Below are positions 45,548 to 56,215 of a stretch of DNA of 64,000 bases, piece after piece. Within the stretch, counting starts at the first letter, position 1. Each line of letters opens with the position of its first letter. The DNA is taken from contig NC_068559.1 of assembly GCF_022201045.2 (NCBI RefSeq), positions 20,343,501-20,407,500 on the forward strand, written 5' to 3'. The notes beneath the pieces are model-generated. The model was not told the origin of the DNA and did no database searches. It saw only the letters and a list, made by a program, of their open reading frames with translations. Made by a program: the position numbers and the translations under genes. The stretch comes from Citrus sinensis (lineage: Eukaryota; Streptophyta; Magnoliopsida; Sapindales; Rutaceae).

Positions 45548-46683
45548 GGGAGTTACAAAATATTCCAATAATATTATGTGAATTATGTATAAATTTTTCA
45601 TCGAAGTTTTTGTCTTTTCGATAATTTTCAAAGAGATAACGCGGTTGGTTCAATCTCCTGTCGTAAAAGCAAAGAGAGATTGTCCCTCATAACGCTGATA
45701 TTAGAGGGGGATCATTTAATGTGTTTCACAAGGGCTAGAAGTATGCTAAACCAATAATACAAAGAAAAGACAAGACTACAACGACGATATGTTGGGAGCT
45801 GGTACGATTTTCAAGCACAATAAACGTCCATGTTTTTTTTTTTTTTTAAAAAAAAAAAGGGGTGTTTTTATACCAAATTATGAGTTTAGGATTCAATAAT
45901 ATATCTCAAGAACCCACAGTCAAGCTGTAATGATTTAGCTTTGCAGATCATTTGTTTTGATTGAAGATTTTCCACGAGAACTATCTTGTTATCTTTGAGG
46001 TTTCTCATCTTGATTTTATGAGAATTTCTCTTTTCAAAAAACAAAAAAAATATTAACTCCACTAACACAGTTCAAATATTTGTCCAAAATGGTATTCTAT
46101 TTCAGCACAAGTGCACAACCCAAAACACCTGGAGATCTATTGTTACACAGGAGCGCATACACATAACTGAAACCTGAAGATAAATTAATGGTCAATCTGT
46201 TTCAATACCCAGTTAGGCGAACTAGTAAAACTTGCTGAACCAAAAAGGACTAATTTGTGTTGTAGTGAAGACGCGTACATATCAGAACAGAAAGCATACC
46301 ATTTAGCCGCGGGATATCAGTTTATGCAAACTAAGGGAACACGTTTGCATTCAAAGATTTCCAAAATTTTAGGGCGGAGAGTAATTTAGAGGTCACCAGC
46401 CCCGTCAACAAAATTTGCGGCCTAAATTATGCCTCTGTCTCCAAATCCGTCGTGTCATTTTCTTTAAGCATTTTAATAATTTTTAATTGGTTTCAAAATG
46501 TCACACGTGGGCACCCATAGTTCCCTGCCCATATTTTATTTTTGAGCAGGGACTAATGCAACACTTAACGTGTTACTTATTGATCTAAAATCTAATAGTA
46601 TTTAAACATCACGTTATTAATAACTAACCGTCACTTAAACACGTGATAAAACTATTCACGAGCACCACAATTTTTTTTTTTAA
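45548..46683. other. intergenic, upstream of MYB60-like gene
   Basis: No gene is seen; contains a T/A run at 45832-45858. The 60-codon frame at 45886-46068 is not supported by composition or motif. Confidence 0.6.
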
Positions 46684-46839
46684 GGAAAATACTTGGTATC
46701 TAGAAAGGCGAGAGAAACACGTCTCTCCCAAAATCTCTCACCTTTCTTTAATTAAAAAAATAAAAATATCAATAAAAAATAATAAAGAAAACAGATTCTC
46801 TCGTGCTTCTCTCGTCTTTCTAGATGCCTAGCATCACTC
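46684..46839. mobile_element. 156-bp deletion relative of the Mutator-like element
   Basis: The right end reversed reads GAGTGATGCTAGGCATCTAG, matching the left tip of the 6918 element (GAGTGCTGCTAGGTATCGAG). The left end, GGAAAATACTTGG, resembles that element's other tip. Both ends share ATCTAGAAAGGCGAGAGAA / ATCTAGAAAGACGAGAGAA. Flanks TTTTTTTAA (46675-46683) and TTTTTTGAA (46840-46848) form a 9-bp duplication with one mismatch. Confidence 0.75.
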
Positions 46840-46848
46840 TTTTTTGAA

Positions 46849-48640
46849 TCCCAACTTAATGAGTTTTTTTTTTTTTTTAATTGTTGTATATTCAAAATAG
46901 GTCTAAGATTATTATCATGTACAATATTTTTTTATTTGAGATTTTATATGATTGAAAATCTCAGCAATTATAGCCATATCAAGTCGAGTTAAAATGAAGA
47001 TTGCATTGGTGTAGCAACTACCACATGAAACACACTTTGCATTTTAAATTGGGGATTGGGGATTGAAGAAGGGAGATGGATAATTATGAACACTTCACCT
47101 TCTCCATTTATATGAAGGAATATATTACATTATTAGAAATCCCAAATCCAGAAGTTCCCAGCTGTATCTCAAACACTCATCTAACCAAATTCTGTAATAT
47201 AAACCCTTCATTGAAAACCATTGAATTCGTTGCCGATTTTCAATCTAGAAGGTTTGATTTTGGGCAATTTTTACTTGGGTTTATCTACAGCTTGCGCAGC
47301 TAATATAAAATCTTTTGTTTCCCCCTTTCAGCATCTTTCTGCTAATTTCTAAATCTTTTGCTACTTCAATTCCCATGAACAAGGAATTACTAGATCCCGA
47401 CTTCTACCGCAGTTGCATTAAGTGTCAGACCAGAAACACTGTAAACCACTTATTAGAGCCGTGGTTCAAGGGAAATCCAAAGTATACTCAAATGCCTACA
47501 ATCAACCCTCTAAGGTGGCAGTGTAATAAGGCAACAGTTAAAGTTCCTATGGCGAGGTTACAAACTCATTGAGAGATTGAAATAGAACAAAAAAGTTGAA
47601 AAATCTAGCGAAGAACTTGAAAAACATAACGGAATATTTGGAGACTGTATACTTACAGCTTCCTTTGCTCGCATCAATTCTACACGTCAAACATTACCAT
47701 ATCCACAAACAAAATAGCTTGTCAAAACCAGGAGAGCTACCTACATCAAGCATGAGCTCCAATATAAACAGTAGAAGTGAGATCATTGCTTGCTCTCATA
47801 TCAATGTTTTTGCCATTGAATCAAGGGTTAGAAGGACAACAGACTATATATAACACAATATCCAGTAATAAGTTGCATCCATAAAAGATGAATAACATTA
47901 ATCAGATTTGATAACACCAACTTCCTCATTTGTATTCTATTTTACAAATTTGAGAACCATGTGGTTTATGTGACATGAGATCACAAGTTCGGAAGACTAG
48001 TAGAAAAAAACACAGAATAGGAACTCAGAGGAGCATAGGGGACTGCAAACATGCCCCAGAGTAAACCGGGTTACAATTTCAATATGAAAAACAATGTCGC
48101 TGGAAAAATATTTTTTAAAAAAATAAAGTCTAATCCACAAATAGTCAACACACGGATCAAAACAAAAATCCAGTTGATAGGACAGGAAAACTCCACTTCT
48201 CTTATTTTTCAAGTATTTTGAATAGTTCATCACTTGAGCTACAGCCCTATGGCAGATAAAAATTATCTAAACAAATCTAGCTAGAGCCCCATGATAGAGA
48301 TAAATTATCTTAACAAATATAGCCTGCAGTCTGGTTCTACATCAATCATTGGCAGCTTAAACTAATGATCTGACCCGCTCATAACTAATGCAAGTAAATA
48401 CGCTGACCTGAAAGACATTGTTTGCAATCACCATATACATGCAGGTCACTAAAGTCAACAAAAGGAAACCACTATCACAAGGAACTTCTACTACAGCAAT
48501 GGTACTCCCATTGATAATTTAGCAAGTAATAGGCCTCACTTGATACCACTTTCCTGCAGAAAATAATAATACTGCATATGCATCGGCTGCATAATTCCCT
48601 AATCCCTATTCGTGACAGTTGAGTTGCGTAACTCTGACTC
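46849..48640. other. intergenic region with no recognised gene
   Basis: Several 60-85-codon frames on + (47076-47853) have no domain or splice context that I can support. At 48241-48332 a roughly 45-bp imperfect tandem repeat is visible (CCTATGGCAGATAAAAATTA then CCCATGATAGAGATAAATTA). Otherwise nothing. Confidence 0.5.
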
Positions 48641-48651
48641 TCCTCCAAATG

Positions 48652-49229
48652 CTATGGACAGAGGCTTTTTATCATTATTGCCCTTCCTTTTAAGATTTGC
48701 ATAATCTTCTCTATCTCGTCTTTAGCAACCTCAGCAGCAGTCTTCACATCAAAGCTCAGTGTTGAGAGGTCAGATATGACACCTCCAGCCTGGAAACCGG
48801 TATTTGGCTTAGAACCATACAAATAACTAGAACCATCTGAGGCTTCCATGTGTTGATATACAGACTTCTTCTTTTGTAAGCCTTGTCTAGCTTCTCTGAG
48901 GCAGAAAAGACCAGCCTTACTCTTCACACACGTTTTAATCTCCACAATTTCTTCTCTCTGTTGTATACCTTCTGGAAGTAAGGTGAGAGCTTCACCTCTT
49001 TTGAACATGAATCCGGAGAATTCAGGTTGGACTTTGAATTCACCTTTTGTTTTCCAGTTGAGGTTTGAAGGTAAGGTGAAACCTTACAGACTTTTAAATG
49101 TTCCATCATATTCTTTGGTTCACCCCTTTTTTCCCCCCCAATTTTGAAAGAATCCTTGTGAATTTGTTCCATTTTTTTTTTCAAGTTCCAATAAGCGATG
49201 ATTGCATCAGTCAGTTGTTGAAACTGCAA
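48652..49229 (-). pseudogene. coding-like stretch downstream of SKIP24, unrecognised, frame-broken
   Basis: Two overlapping minus-strand frames (49229-48924 and 49008-48652) look like pieces of one protein joined by a frameshift near 48970. The first holds two copies of an SPY-[L/F]-Q motif (KVSPYLQ and KLSPYFQK), a spacing I associate with the N-terminal half of plant MBD4-like DNA glycosylases. The second continues VEIKTCVKSKAGLFCLREA and FQAGGVISDLSTLSFDVKTA. It starts inside the last SKIP24 exon in a different frame. It could be a captured gene fragment, an alternative 3' end of SKIP24 or chance; I do not assign a function. Confidence 0.35.
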
Positions 49230-51163
49230 TTCTTTATTTTCTTCGAGTTCTGACTGACCTCCGAAAATCCATCTCCAGTAACTGCATCCATATAAGAAAT
49301 AATTATGCCATCCCCAACAGTACTAGAAATGGGTAGATTCAAAATCCAATAAAGCATAAATTCATCTCATTCATATTACTGGAAAGGTCTCTGAAAACAT
49401 GTAGTAGATATTTTATTCTTTATAGAAAGAACAAGAATCCAGTGACTTACAATAATTGCACGTTTTCGATTTCTTGCTCTTTTTGTTGCGTTCATTGTCC
49501 TCACTACTAGTCAAGTTATACTCTCGTAAAGGATGATATTTCATGACATTCAACTCTTTCTTTGCCTTGTCAAGCCTTTGCCTCTGCTCCCTCTGCCAAG
49601 AAAAATATCAAAGAGTTACAAATAAATTCTATGTTCCTCTTCAACATAAATCGAAATAAACCACATTGCATGTCCACTGATAGGGGAATTTTAATTATTT
49701 ATTTGTCGTCCAATCTTACATTGTTGGTTACTTGTATTCATATTTTCAGTTAATTAATTTATGGGAAACCAATTGAAGCTTTTTCCTTTCACATGTAGCC
49801 CCAAGCTGTGATCCCCAATTGAATTAGTTTTTGTTTATCTTCCTAAATTCATCCATTTGTGCATGTGTACTCCGTAAGCTTCAATTGATAAGTAATTCAA
49901 TTGACTGAAAATATAAACAAAGTATGCAACAAATATAGGATTAGAGGGAATACCCTCAAAACTAGACTTTGTTAGTCTTCGAGCAAAACTAAACTAAAAA
50001 CAAAATAAATTCCTAATTACACCACTTTTGCAGGTTCGTGATTGCATTTAGCGCATGCAATGACGTGCATTTCACTTGGATAATTAACATGCAAATTAGT
50101 AAACTATAAAGCAAATGATGACATGCAAACATAAAGCTCAAAACTCACTCGGATATTTATGACATGCAAATTCCTCAAATGGCTAAATTAATTTCACTCA
50201 TCAAATTTATCCATCCACGCATGTCACAAACACTAACATCCAATTTCCAAAGTTAACACAAAATGCCTTAAATTTTAACCAATAATAATAATAAATAAAG
50301 GAATTATAGATATCAACCGAGGTAGACACTTACATATGCCTTTTCAAAACCTGCAATTTGTTGCTGGCAAAGCCTAAGTTCCATCTCGAGTGCATGCAAT
50401 CTAGATTCAGCAGGAACAACACTTTGCTCAACTATTTGTTTCTGTCTACCCCTAACAACTTCTGGCTGCCACACATTCAACGCCACAGAAGCTTGCCTGA
50501 AAGTACCAATTCACACTATCTTATCACCACGAGTTAATGAGCACCAAATCTATCAGAAATTTTTAATTTCTACATTTCTAAACCTAGAAGTTACATACTT
50601 CTAACACCAAGTAATTATCATAATCAGCAGCATTTTTTGTTCAAGGTCTGCTTCGCTATATTGTACATCAATTTAAAGCTGCTACTACACAGAAATAATT
50701 AAATTAAGGAACTTTCATGACTATTAATTGAATGAAGGATTACCGATTACCTGGCTCTGCGTAAATTCGAAAGCTCGGCAGATGTAAATTTCAATTTATC
50801 GGCCTCGTCTCGCAACTTACATTCAATTTCTCGAACCTTCCTCAAATTCTCGGCCACTTGACACTCTTTCCTCAGCACAGCCCTTCTATGCGCCGCTAGT
50901 TTCCTCTCCCTGTCCTTCTCAAATCTAGTTCGATAGACGGCTTTGATTGACGACGCCGATGATGATGATGATGAATGGGAGGAATTGTTCGGGAAATCGG
51001 AGGAGAGTAAGTGGGACCAGAGGGAGTCTTCTGCGGACAATCGGTGGAGGCGCCTACAGGCGATCGAGAGGCAGCACAAATCCTTATAGGTGAAACTGCG
51101 GTTTTGAACTCCGGATTCCAGAATTTTCCGGACGAGCTCGTCGGGTAGAGCATTAGCTAACAT
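49211..51163 (-). CDS. SKIP24: F-box protein SKIP24, four exons
   Basis: Minus-strand exons 51163-50751, 50496-50334, 49592-49451 and 49281-49211 give 262 residues with GT-AG introns in matching phases. An N-terminal F-box (LPDELVRKILESGV, then CCLSIACRRLHRLSAEDSLWSHL) is followed by a Ser run. A long charged coiled coil (about 80-140, FEKDRERKLAAHRRAVLRKE) comes next, then the conserved VALNVWQPEVVRGRQKQIVEQ-type block and MKYHPLREYNL. These match Arabidopsis SKIP24, an ASK-binding F-box protein of an SCF ubiquitin ligase with unknown target. The final exon (ending FNN) is the least certain because this tail is poorly conserved. A (TA)n tract at 51217-51230 lies about 55 bases upstream of the start. 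Confidence 0.9.
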
Positions 51164-51591
51164 TATCGCTGGTAACTTAAATAGTATGATTTTATGATAA
51201 AGTTCGCTTCTTTGCTATATATATATATAGATAGTTATATAAATGCATAATGTAGCCAGTATTAATTTGCTTATAATTATGATTATTTGCATATTTTAAT
51301 ATATTAATTTGAAAAAACTTTTGCTTAATAAGTGGTCAAAATTCAAATTAATTCTTTTAAATAAGTATCAGTACAAGGCCACGTTTGGCTGGTAAGATAA
51401 AGGCAAGATTATATTAATTTTCAAGATATATAAAAAAAAAAATGTATCCTATCTAAGGGTATATCTTGCCCCTAATATTAATAAATACAATTTTTAGTTT
51501 GAAAATTATGGGACCATTAAGCCCTCTCTTCGCTGAGGTTTAAGTTAGATAAAGCTAACTTGAAGGATTAAGATTTTCTTAATTTTACCTA

Positions 51592-52430
51592 GGAAAAAAA
51601 TTAATTTCATTCTTATAATTTCATGAAATAACCAATTTCATCCCTATTTTTTAAACAATAATTTAAAACATCTTTCCACTAACTCACCGTTAGTTTAACG
51701 TCGTTAACTAGTAATTTGTTGAGGGCAAAATAGAATTTTTCATTAAAGTGATACAAATTAAATTAAAATAAATTTTTTTACATAATTAAAAAACACTACA
51801 AAATTTATTAATTTATTTTAAATGAAATCAATGATGAAATAGTTTGATATAGCCACTGAATAATCATCATAAGCAACAAATTGTAATTAATACAAAAACT
51901 AAAAAAACAGCTAATTTTTATTTGCTTGCATATATTGAATATCTTCTTAATCTTTAATTAATTTTTATTTTGAGCTTTACCACCACTCTTCTTTTACCAT
52001 TATTGTCTCCCCAAATCATTACCATTGTCTCCCCAAGTAGGCTCATAATGTAATTAGAGAGTATACTTGTAAAAATACGAAAATTGTGATTATTTTTTGT
52101 ACTTAGATCTAAGGTTCATAGGGTTTTCATGCCGTCAAAATAGAGAGAATTGTAAAATAATTACTTGAAATAGAAGTTTTCATCTTTTTTTCGATATTTC
52201 ATGTTTAGTGGGATTAGATAAAAATTATTTTTAGTTATATGTCAATTTTTATTTATTTTTTTCTAATTTTCTCTTTAATAGAATTTTTTTTGCCCTCAAC
52301 GAATTACTAACAAATAGCATTTAACTAACGTTGAATTAACGGAATAAAATTTTAGGCTATTATTTAAAAAATAAGAATGAAATGAGCAATTATATAAAAC
52401 TCTAAGGATGAAAAGGATTTTATCTCTTTT
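51592..52430. mobile_element. long inverted-repeat element, about 840 bp
   Basis: The first ~160 bp (AATTTCATTCTTATAATTTC..., CTCACCGTTAGTTTAACG, TTGTTGAGGGCAAAA) recur inverted in the last ~160 bp (TTTTGCCCTCAACGAATTAC, AACTAACGTTGAATTAACGG, AAGAATGAAATGAG). No reading frame and no clear target duplication. The AAC(G)TTAG motif recalls the CBR1-intron element, but the tips differ. Confidence 0.7.
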
Positions 52431-52534
52431 ATATAAAAAAAAAAAATCAAGTGATAAGTGGTTAATAAATAAAATTAAATATATTCATACACGATCACTA
52501 AAAAGGCATATGTCAACTATCACTATAATGCTGC

Positions 52535-53380
52535 GTTTACTTTTTGGATTGGAGTGCGAATCATGAGGAATGGGAATCTTTGGATTAGGAGTGTGGAATG
52601 TGAGTGAGAGTAGGGTGTTTACTTAGACTAAATGAAAGTATGGATTGTCAATCAGAATCCCAATTATTTGTTTACTTTGTCTTGGATTGGGAGTAAATTG
52701 TTTTAAATTATAATTTTATCCTTATGTACAGAATTATAATTTGTAATTAAAAAATTAATAAAAAATATATTTGGAAAATAAAATAAATATTTTATTATAT
52801 TTATAAATTAATAATAATTACTAATATTCTTAATTATGTAAATCATAATTTTTTATTAATTTTAATTTAAATTATGTGAATAAAAATTATTAATAATAGC
52901 AACACAAATGAAATATTATTATTGATAATATAGTACAAAATTAATATTTTTTTAGAATAAAATATTTATTATTATTAATTAAATAAATAAATAATATTTA
53001 TTAAAATTAATGTTTAATATTATTAATTTAAATATAATATTTATTTATTTTTATTTTATTAAATTTAATAAAATAAATATGATATAATTATTATTTTTAA
53101 TAAATATGATATTATTTATTTTATTAAATATGATATTATTTATTTTATTAAATATTATTTATTTATTTTTATTTTAATTATAAGGATAAAATGGGAAGAG
53201 GTGGGAGTGGATTCCCACTCCCACCTCCCCCCATAGGAGTGGGAATCTCACTCCCCACTCTAAAATTGAGTGGAATCCACGGATTCCTACTCTCACTCTC
53301 CTATTTTTTAAGGTAAATAAATACTGAAGTGGAAGGAATCCACACTCCACACTCTCACTCTAGCAAGTAAACACTACCTA
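52535..53380. mobile_element. inverted-repeat element with G/C-rich arms and AT-only core
   Basis: Left arm GCGTTTACTTTTTGGATTGG and GAGTGTGGAATGTGAGTGAG; right arm CCACACTCCACACTCTCACT and AGCAAGTAAACAC, in inverted orientation. The 500-bp core is almost pure A/T. The shape is that of a non-autonomous hAT-like element, but I found no clean duplication. Confidence 0.6.
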
Positions 53381-53562
53381 AAAGTATTGGAGGCAAAATT
53401 AAAACGTTATTTATGGGTGATTATGAAATGTTTGTTGTAAATGGCACCATCTTTTTGTTTCTTTAAGTTTTTTTATAAGACCATTTTTTTTTAAATATTT
53501 AACCACATATTAGATAATTGATAGTAGCATGATGAACCAAAATGTAGTTGGATGGAATTTAC

Positions 53563-54272
53563 TAGAGCTGGCAAAATTTGTCACGACTCGATTACCCGAC
53601 ACGAATACGACACCAATAAATGGGTATGGGTCATCGAATTTAACACGATTATTAAATGGGCCGGGTTTGGGTCAACACGAATTTTTTCTGTGTCGGGTTA
53701 GGGTTAAAATTCTTGACCCATTTATCTGATCAATGACCCGATTATATTTTCTATTTTAAAATAATTTGCAGATTCTTGTCATCAAAACTCAAATATTAGA
53801 GATGATTTTTTTTATTCTTTAAAAGGATGAATATAGACACAATATTTTATTTATAAAATTTTAAATACATTTAGAGCTTTAATAGTGTAAATGTATAAAA
53901 TATTGGTAGACATGTATATTTTATAATATTGATATATAATATTATTTACATATATATAATTAAAACCTCAATAGTGTGTGTAATATTTTAGTAGATATGT
54001 ATATTTTATAATATTGATAAATTATGTATGTATGTATGAATGTATGAATGTATGTATGTTACATATGTATGATAAAATGTAAATATTTGATGTAACTTTT
54101 GTTTAATATATAGATATTAAGCGGATTATTGGGTAATTCGATTATTTTTTCGTGTCGGGTTTGGGTCTCAATATTTTAATACGATTATTTAATGGGTCGA
54201 GTTTGGGTCGATTTAAATTTGACACAACACAAAACTGACACAACACGAACACGACCCGTTTTACCAGCTCTA
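53563..54272. mobile_element. non-autonomous hAT element, 710 bp, with 8-bp target duplication
   Basis: Tips TAGAGCTGGCAAAA and TTTTACCAGCTCTA are inverted, and GAATTTAC at 53555-53562 and 54273-54280 is an exact 8-bp duplication. Subterminal GTGTCGGGT, GGGTTTGGGTC and ACACGA motifs are repeated near both ends, as expected of hAT transposase-binding repeats. An AATGTATGTATG microsatellite lies at about 54026-54058. Confidence 0.92.
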
Positions 54273-54684
54273 GAATTTACAGTCTTCTTCTTTTCTTTTC
54301 TTTTTTTTTAATGTTTCACTCTGCCAGAGAAAATGTTATTATTATGTCCAGTCCCATCTTCAGAACGTAACCTGAGTTATGGAATTTCTCCATTCAACAT
54401 AAAATTACAAACTAAATTTTAATATATATTTGAAAAAAAAAAACTAAATTTTGATAATAAATAAATAAATTAAAATATTAAAAAAAAGAAAGAAAGAAAA
54501 TAAAGAGAGGGTTAAGTGCCGTGCCAAACAATTTCAATTTCGAAAAGCATCATAAGATTATTCCCCCTAATCGCGCACTTCTCCCATTTGATTGATGATA
54601 GATTCTATCTTTCGTCCCAGAAGAAAAGAAAAAGAAAAAGAAAGAAAAAAAAAATGCAGTGACGAAAGTCGTTAGGTAGCAGCA

Positions 54685-56215
54685 ATGGAGTCGAGCATTT
54701 TAGATAGCATCGGAAGCGAGATCATCGGCGTGATGACGCCAGTCTCCCTCTGCATGCTCCTTGTGGTTCTCTTAGTCTACTCTCTTTCCCCATCGGAGCA
54801 GTCCTTGTCCGGTGCCTCCGATCCATTCCGGACCGCCGCCAATCTCGTGTACCTCGAACGCCCCGACGACTCCTCCACCCAGAAGCTCGAGGGCGCCGTC
54901 CTCAACGCCCTTGTCTTCGTCATCCTCATCGCCATCGTCACTTTCCTCCTCGTCCTCCTTTATTACTATAACTTCACCAACTTCTTGAAGAATTACGTGC
55001 GCTTCTCCGCCTTTTTCGTCTTAGGTACCTGCCCTTTCGCCCTTATTCACCATTTTCTTGATTGCCCATTTGCTTATTATTTGTAATACTTATGCCTCAT
55101 TGATTTGATTTGATTTTAGCTGCTGCTTTGTGTTTTTTTAATATATATGTGTGTGTGTAGTGGATTTTGCTCATGCGGAGGTGTTACTGTGTTCTTGGCT
55201 AGGTACAATGGGAGGTTCGATCTTTTTGTCGATCATTCAGCAATTCTCTATACCTGTCGATGCATTTACATGCTTTGTACTGCTTTTTAACTTCACTATT
55301 GTGGGTGTGTTGTCTCTGTTTTCGGGTGGGATACCGATTCTGTTGAGGCAAGCGTATATGGTGTGCATGGGAATCATTATGGCAGCCTGGTTTACAAAGC
55401 TGCCTGAGTGGACTACGTGGGCCTTGCTACTGGCATTGGCTTTATATGATCTGTTTGCAGTTTTGGCGCCTGGTGGGCCCCTTAAGTTGTTGGTGGAGTT
55501 GGCCTCTAGTCGAGATGAGGAACTTCCTGCTTTGGTGTATGAAGCTCGGCCAACGGTTTCAGAAAATGAGAGAAACCGAAGATCAGGCTTGAGGTTTTTG
55601 CTTGGCGGAGTTTCTGATTCTGGGTCAGTGGAGTTGCAGGTTGTGTCTAGAGATAATGCGGATGGAAGAGAAAATCATGGGGATCCTGAGTATTCTGCTG
55701 TAAATGTTGGTACTTTTGGAAATGAGATGCATGAAAGAAGCAGTGATGAAGTTGAGAGGTTGCCATTGGTTGGTCATTTGAGGGATGGATTTTCGTCTAG
55801 TGGTTCATCATCTGATCGTTCAACATCTGTTAATAGGGAGAATGAGATTGTTATGGAGGAGGAGATGTCACCTCTTGTTGATATGAGCTTATTGGGGAAT
55901 AATAGACAGCGGGCCAGCGATAGTTTGGAGAACAGTTTGATAACGGATAGGGGTATTAGACTTGGTCTTGGAGACTTCATTTTCTATAGTGTTCTCGTGG
56001 GTAGGGCAGCTATGTATGATTTGATGACAGTATATGCTTGTTACCTTGCGATTATATCTGGACTTGGGTGCACTCTTATTTTGTTGTCTGTGTGCCGTCG
56101 AGCTCTACCCGCCCTCCCAATTTCTATTACATTGGGCGTCCTATTTTACTTCTTGACTCGGCTGTTAATGGAACCTTTTGTTGTAGGAACAACAACAAAC
56201 CTTTTGATGTTTTGA
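54685..56215 (+). CDS. presenilin, aspartic intramembrane protease
   Basis: Exons 54685-55024 and 55203-56215 encode 450 residues. The protein has about nine hydrophobic segments. The two catalytic aspartates are in LALYDLFAVLAPGGPLK (Asp ~196) and GLGDFIFYSVLVGRAA (Asp ~371), and the PALPISI motif near the end is intact. A long acidic-serine loop (about 215-355) separates them, as in plant presenilins. Presenilin is the catalytic part of gamma-secretase, cutting membrane proteins in ER/endosome membranes; its role in plants is little known. The 178-bp intron is bounded by TTAG|GTACCT and GGCTAG|GTACAATGG. A GTGTGTAG acceptor upstream (55160) would add about 14 residues in frame with different N-terminal loop sequence, so alternative splicing is possible. 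Confidence 0.96.

Larger units (their letters stand above)
51240..54684. other. transposon-rich spacer between SKIP24 and presenilin
   Basis: Head-to-head spacing of two genes filled mainly by three inverted-repeat elements (51592-52430, 52535-53380 and 53563-54272), described separately. The final 400 bp contain AAAG/AAAGA runs (54596-54650) in the presenilin leader. Confidence 0.7.

Noticed and set aside
47076-47853. Three consecutive 75-85-codon + strand frames as a gene
   Set aside because: No conserved motif, no phase-consistent splice junctions, and composition like flanking noncoding DNA.
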